Below are positions 5,034 to 5,984 of a stretch of 5,984 nucleotides of DNA, piece by piece. Position numbers and translations under genes: made by a program. This DNA comes from an uncultured Desulfobulbaceae bacterium (lineage in GTDB: Bacteria > Desulfobacterota > Desulfobulbia > Desulfobulbales > Desulfobulbaceae), in assembly GCA_945787305.1 (NCBI GenBank), contig CALZIH010000187.1, positions 1-5,984 of the forward strand. Reading direction: 5' to 3'. The notes beneath the pieces are model-generated. The model did not search any database and was not told the DNA's origin. It worked only from the letters and a program-made list of their open reading frames with translations. Each line of letters begins with the position of its first letter. Within the stretch, counting starts at the first letter, position 1.

Positions 5034-5984
5034 TCAACTGCGGTGGAACCATTTTTCAATTTCAGACCGTGAAAAGGTTTTGATCACCGGTCGACCATGT
5101 GGGCAGTGGGAAAACACCTCGCTCTCTTCCATTTGCACAAGGAGCTCTATCATTTCCCGGGGTTGCAACTGGTTCCCGGCCTTGATTGCAGCCTTGCAGG
5201 CCATGGAGGCAAACAAACCGTCAACCGCTGCCGGAATGACCCCTTCTTCACTGCGAGTGACACCTTGCAATGCATCAAGTGTTTCACAGAGAATCTCCGC
5301 CGGAGACAGGCGGCTGATAAGGGCCGGTACCGCTTTGATCACATAGGTGCCCTCACCGAAATGTTCCACTTGCAGGCCAAGTCCAGCAAGAACCTCCTGG
5401 TGACGCTCAACAAGCTCACAATGATCAACTCCCAATTCAACCGTAACCGGAAACAACAGATTCTGTGCCGGGACATCCCGGGCAAGATACGCTTGCCTCA
5501 GCCGACCGTACAAAATACGTTCATGGGCGGCATGCTGATCAATGACCAGCAGCTGACCGTCTTTTTCACAGAGTAGATATAAATCAAGCAACTGGCCGAT
5601 CAGGGTTAGTCCGGTTCCAACCTCTTTCAGGGCAGGAATCTCGTCGGCTGGAGGCGGTACCGGCAATGGTGTAGACGGGGAAAAGGATTGCGGCCGGGCC
5701 TCTGGTTCCCTGCTTTCAAGTACATCCGGTTGGAACGTTGCACGTTGCGGGCCGGGGGGAGGAGAAGATCGATGAAAGGGCACGCTCTGGGGAACAGGTG
5801 TCTGTGAAGGGAGGGGAGGTACCGGGGTATCGGCCTGTTCATGGGAGACCGGTGTCGCAAACAACTCGCTTCGAACCTGTTCCTGATAGGATTGGACAGC
5901 CCGGCGGACGGTCTCAGCGACAAAGCGGTGCACTTCCCGGGGCTTGCGAAAACGAATTTCCAGTTTAGCCGGATGGACGTTGAC
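5034..5984 (-). CDS. mutL: DNA mismatch repair protein MutL, 5' part outside the window
   Basis: The frame is open to the right edge; 316 residues plus the stop are visible, so the N-terminal ATPase domain is mostly missing. The visible part starts with VNVHPAK, the hallmark at the end of the MutL ATPase/transducer region. A proline-rich linker (about visible residues 44-114) follows, and then the MutL C-terminal dimerisation and endonuclease domain. That domain has DQHAAHE at visible 149-155, ACKAAIKAG at about 262-270 and CPHGRP at about 294-299, the metal-site motifs of MutL proteins with a latent nicking activity. The last Glu of the DQHA-x2-E-x4-E motif is Gly here. MutL couples MutS mismatch recognition to strand incision in the cytoplasm. 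The presence of these motifs implies an organism using the endonuclease-type pathway without MutH. The stop (TGA) lies 37 nt before the HD gene. Confidence 0.97.
   Translation of the reverse strand, partial: VNVHPAKLEIRFRKPREVHRFVAETVRRAVQSYQEQVRSELFATPVSHEQADTPVPPLPSQTPVPQSVPFHRSSPPPGPQRATFQPDVLESREPEARPQSFSPSTPLPVPPPADEIPALKEVGTGLTLIGQLLDLYLLCEKDGQLLVIDQHAAHERILYGRLRQAYLARDVPAQNLLFPVTVELGVDHCELVERHQEVLAGLGLQVEHFGEGTYVIKAVPALISRLSPAEILCETLDALQGVTRSEEGVIPAAVDGLFASMACKAAIKAGNQLQPREMIELLVQMEESEVFSHCPHGRPVIKTFSRSEIEKWFHRS

Noticed and set aside
5097..5576. Plus-strand open frame of 159 codons
   Set aside because: It lies opposite the conserved MutL C-terminal domain and has no recognisable motif.

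Overview
All recognisable genes in this window lie on the minus strand and read as one tightly packed series from right to left: the 3' part of mutL, a small HD-domain phosphohydrolase, then a stressosome-type signalling module. That module is an RsbR-like PAS-STAS protein, the STAS protein RsbS, one polypeptide joining an RsbT-like kinase to an RsbX-like phosphatase, a degenerate histidine-kinase-like protein with an RsbT-like N-terminus, and the start of an ordinary PAS histidine kinase that runs off the left edge. Gaps are 37, 50, 22 and 2 nt, then a 4-nt ATGA overlap, then 3 nt. No stretch of 300 bases lacks a gene. I saw no RNA gene, mobile element, CRISPR array or convincing terminator or promoter.

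The gene content suggests a Gram-negative bacterium, most likely an anaerobic Desulfobacterota-type organism. The clues are the stressosome coupled to two-component kinases instead of a sigma-B cassette, and the cysteine-rich PAS domains. This taxonomic guess is an inference, not something the sequence proves. Sampled lines of most genes are about 55-60% GC, while sampled lines of the HD gene are about 42-45%.

Working model, from known stressosome biology: RsbR and RsbS STAS domains form a large cytoplasmic complex whose sensory turrets are the RsbR N-terminal domains (here a PAS). The complex holds the RsbT switch kinase. On stimulation RsbT phosphorylates the scaffold and leaves to activate a partner, and RsbX removes the phosphates. 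Here the kinase and phosphatase are one protein. No sigma factor, anti-sigma factor or RsbU is visible; the next genes are kinases, as in Gram-negative stressosome loci that feed a two-component system.

Several sequence details depart from the textbook system. The RsbR-like protein has Ala and Val where the Bacillus phospho-threonines would be, while RsbS keeps its Ser. The phosphatase half has Pro where the DGxG motif Asp normally sits. The linker between kinase and phosphatase carries six cysteines, and both PAS domains share a C-x8-C pattern. The second protein with an RsbT-like N-terminus is also a pseudo-histidine kinase, having lost both its phospho-acceptor His and its N-box Asn. Together these suggest a redox- or metal-responsive stressosome variant; the signal itself is inferred.
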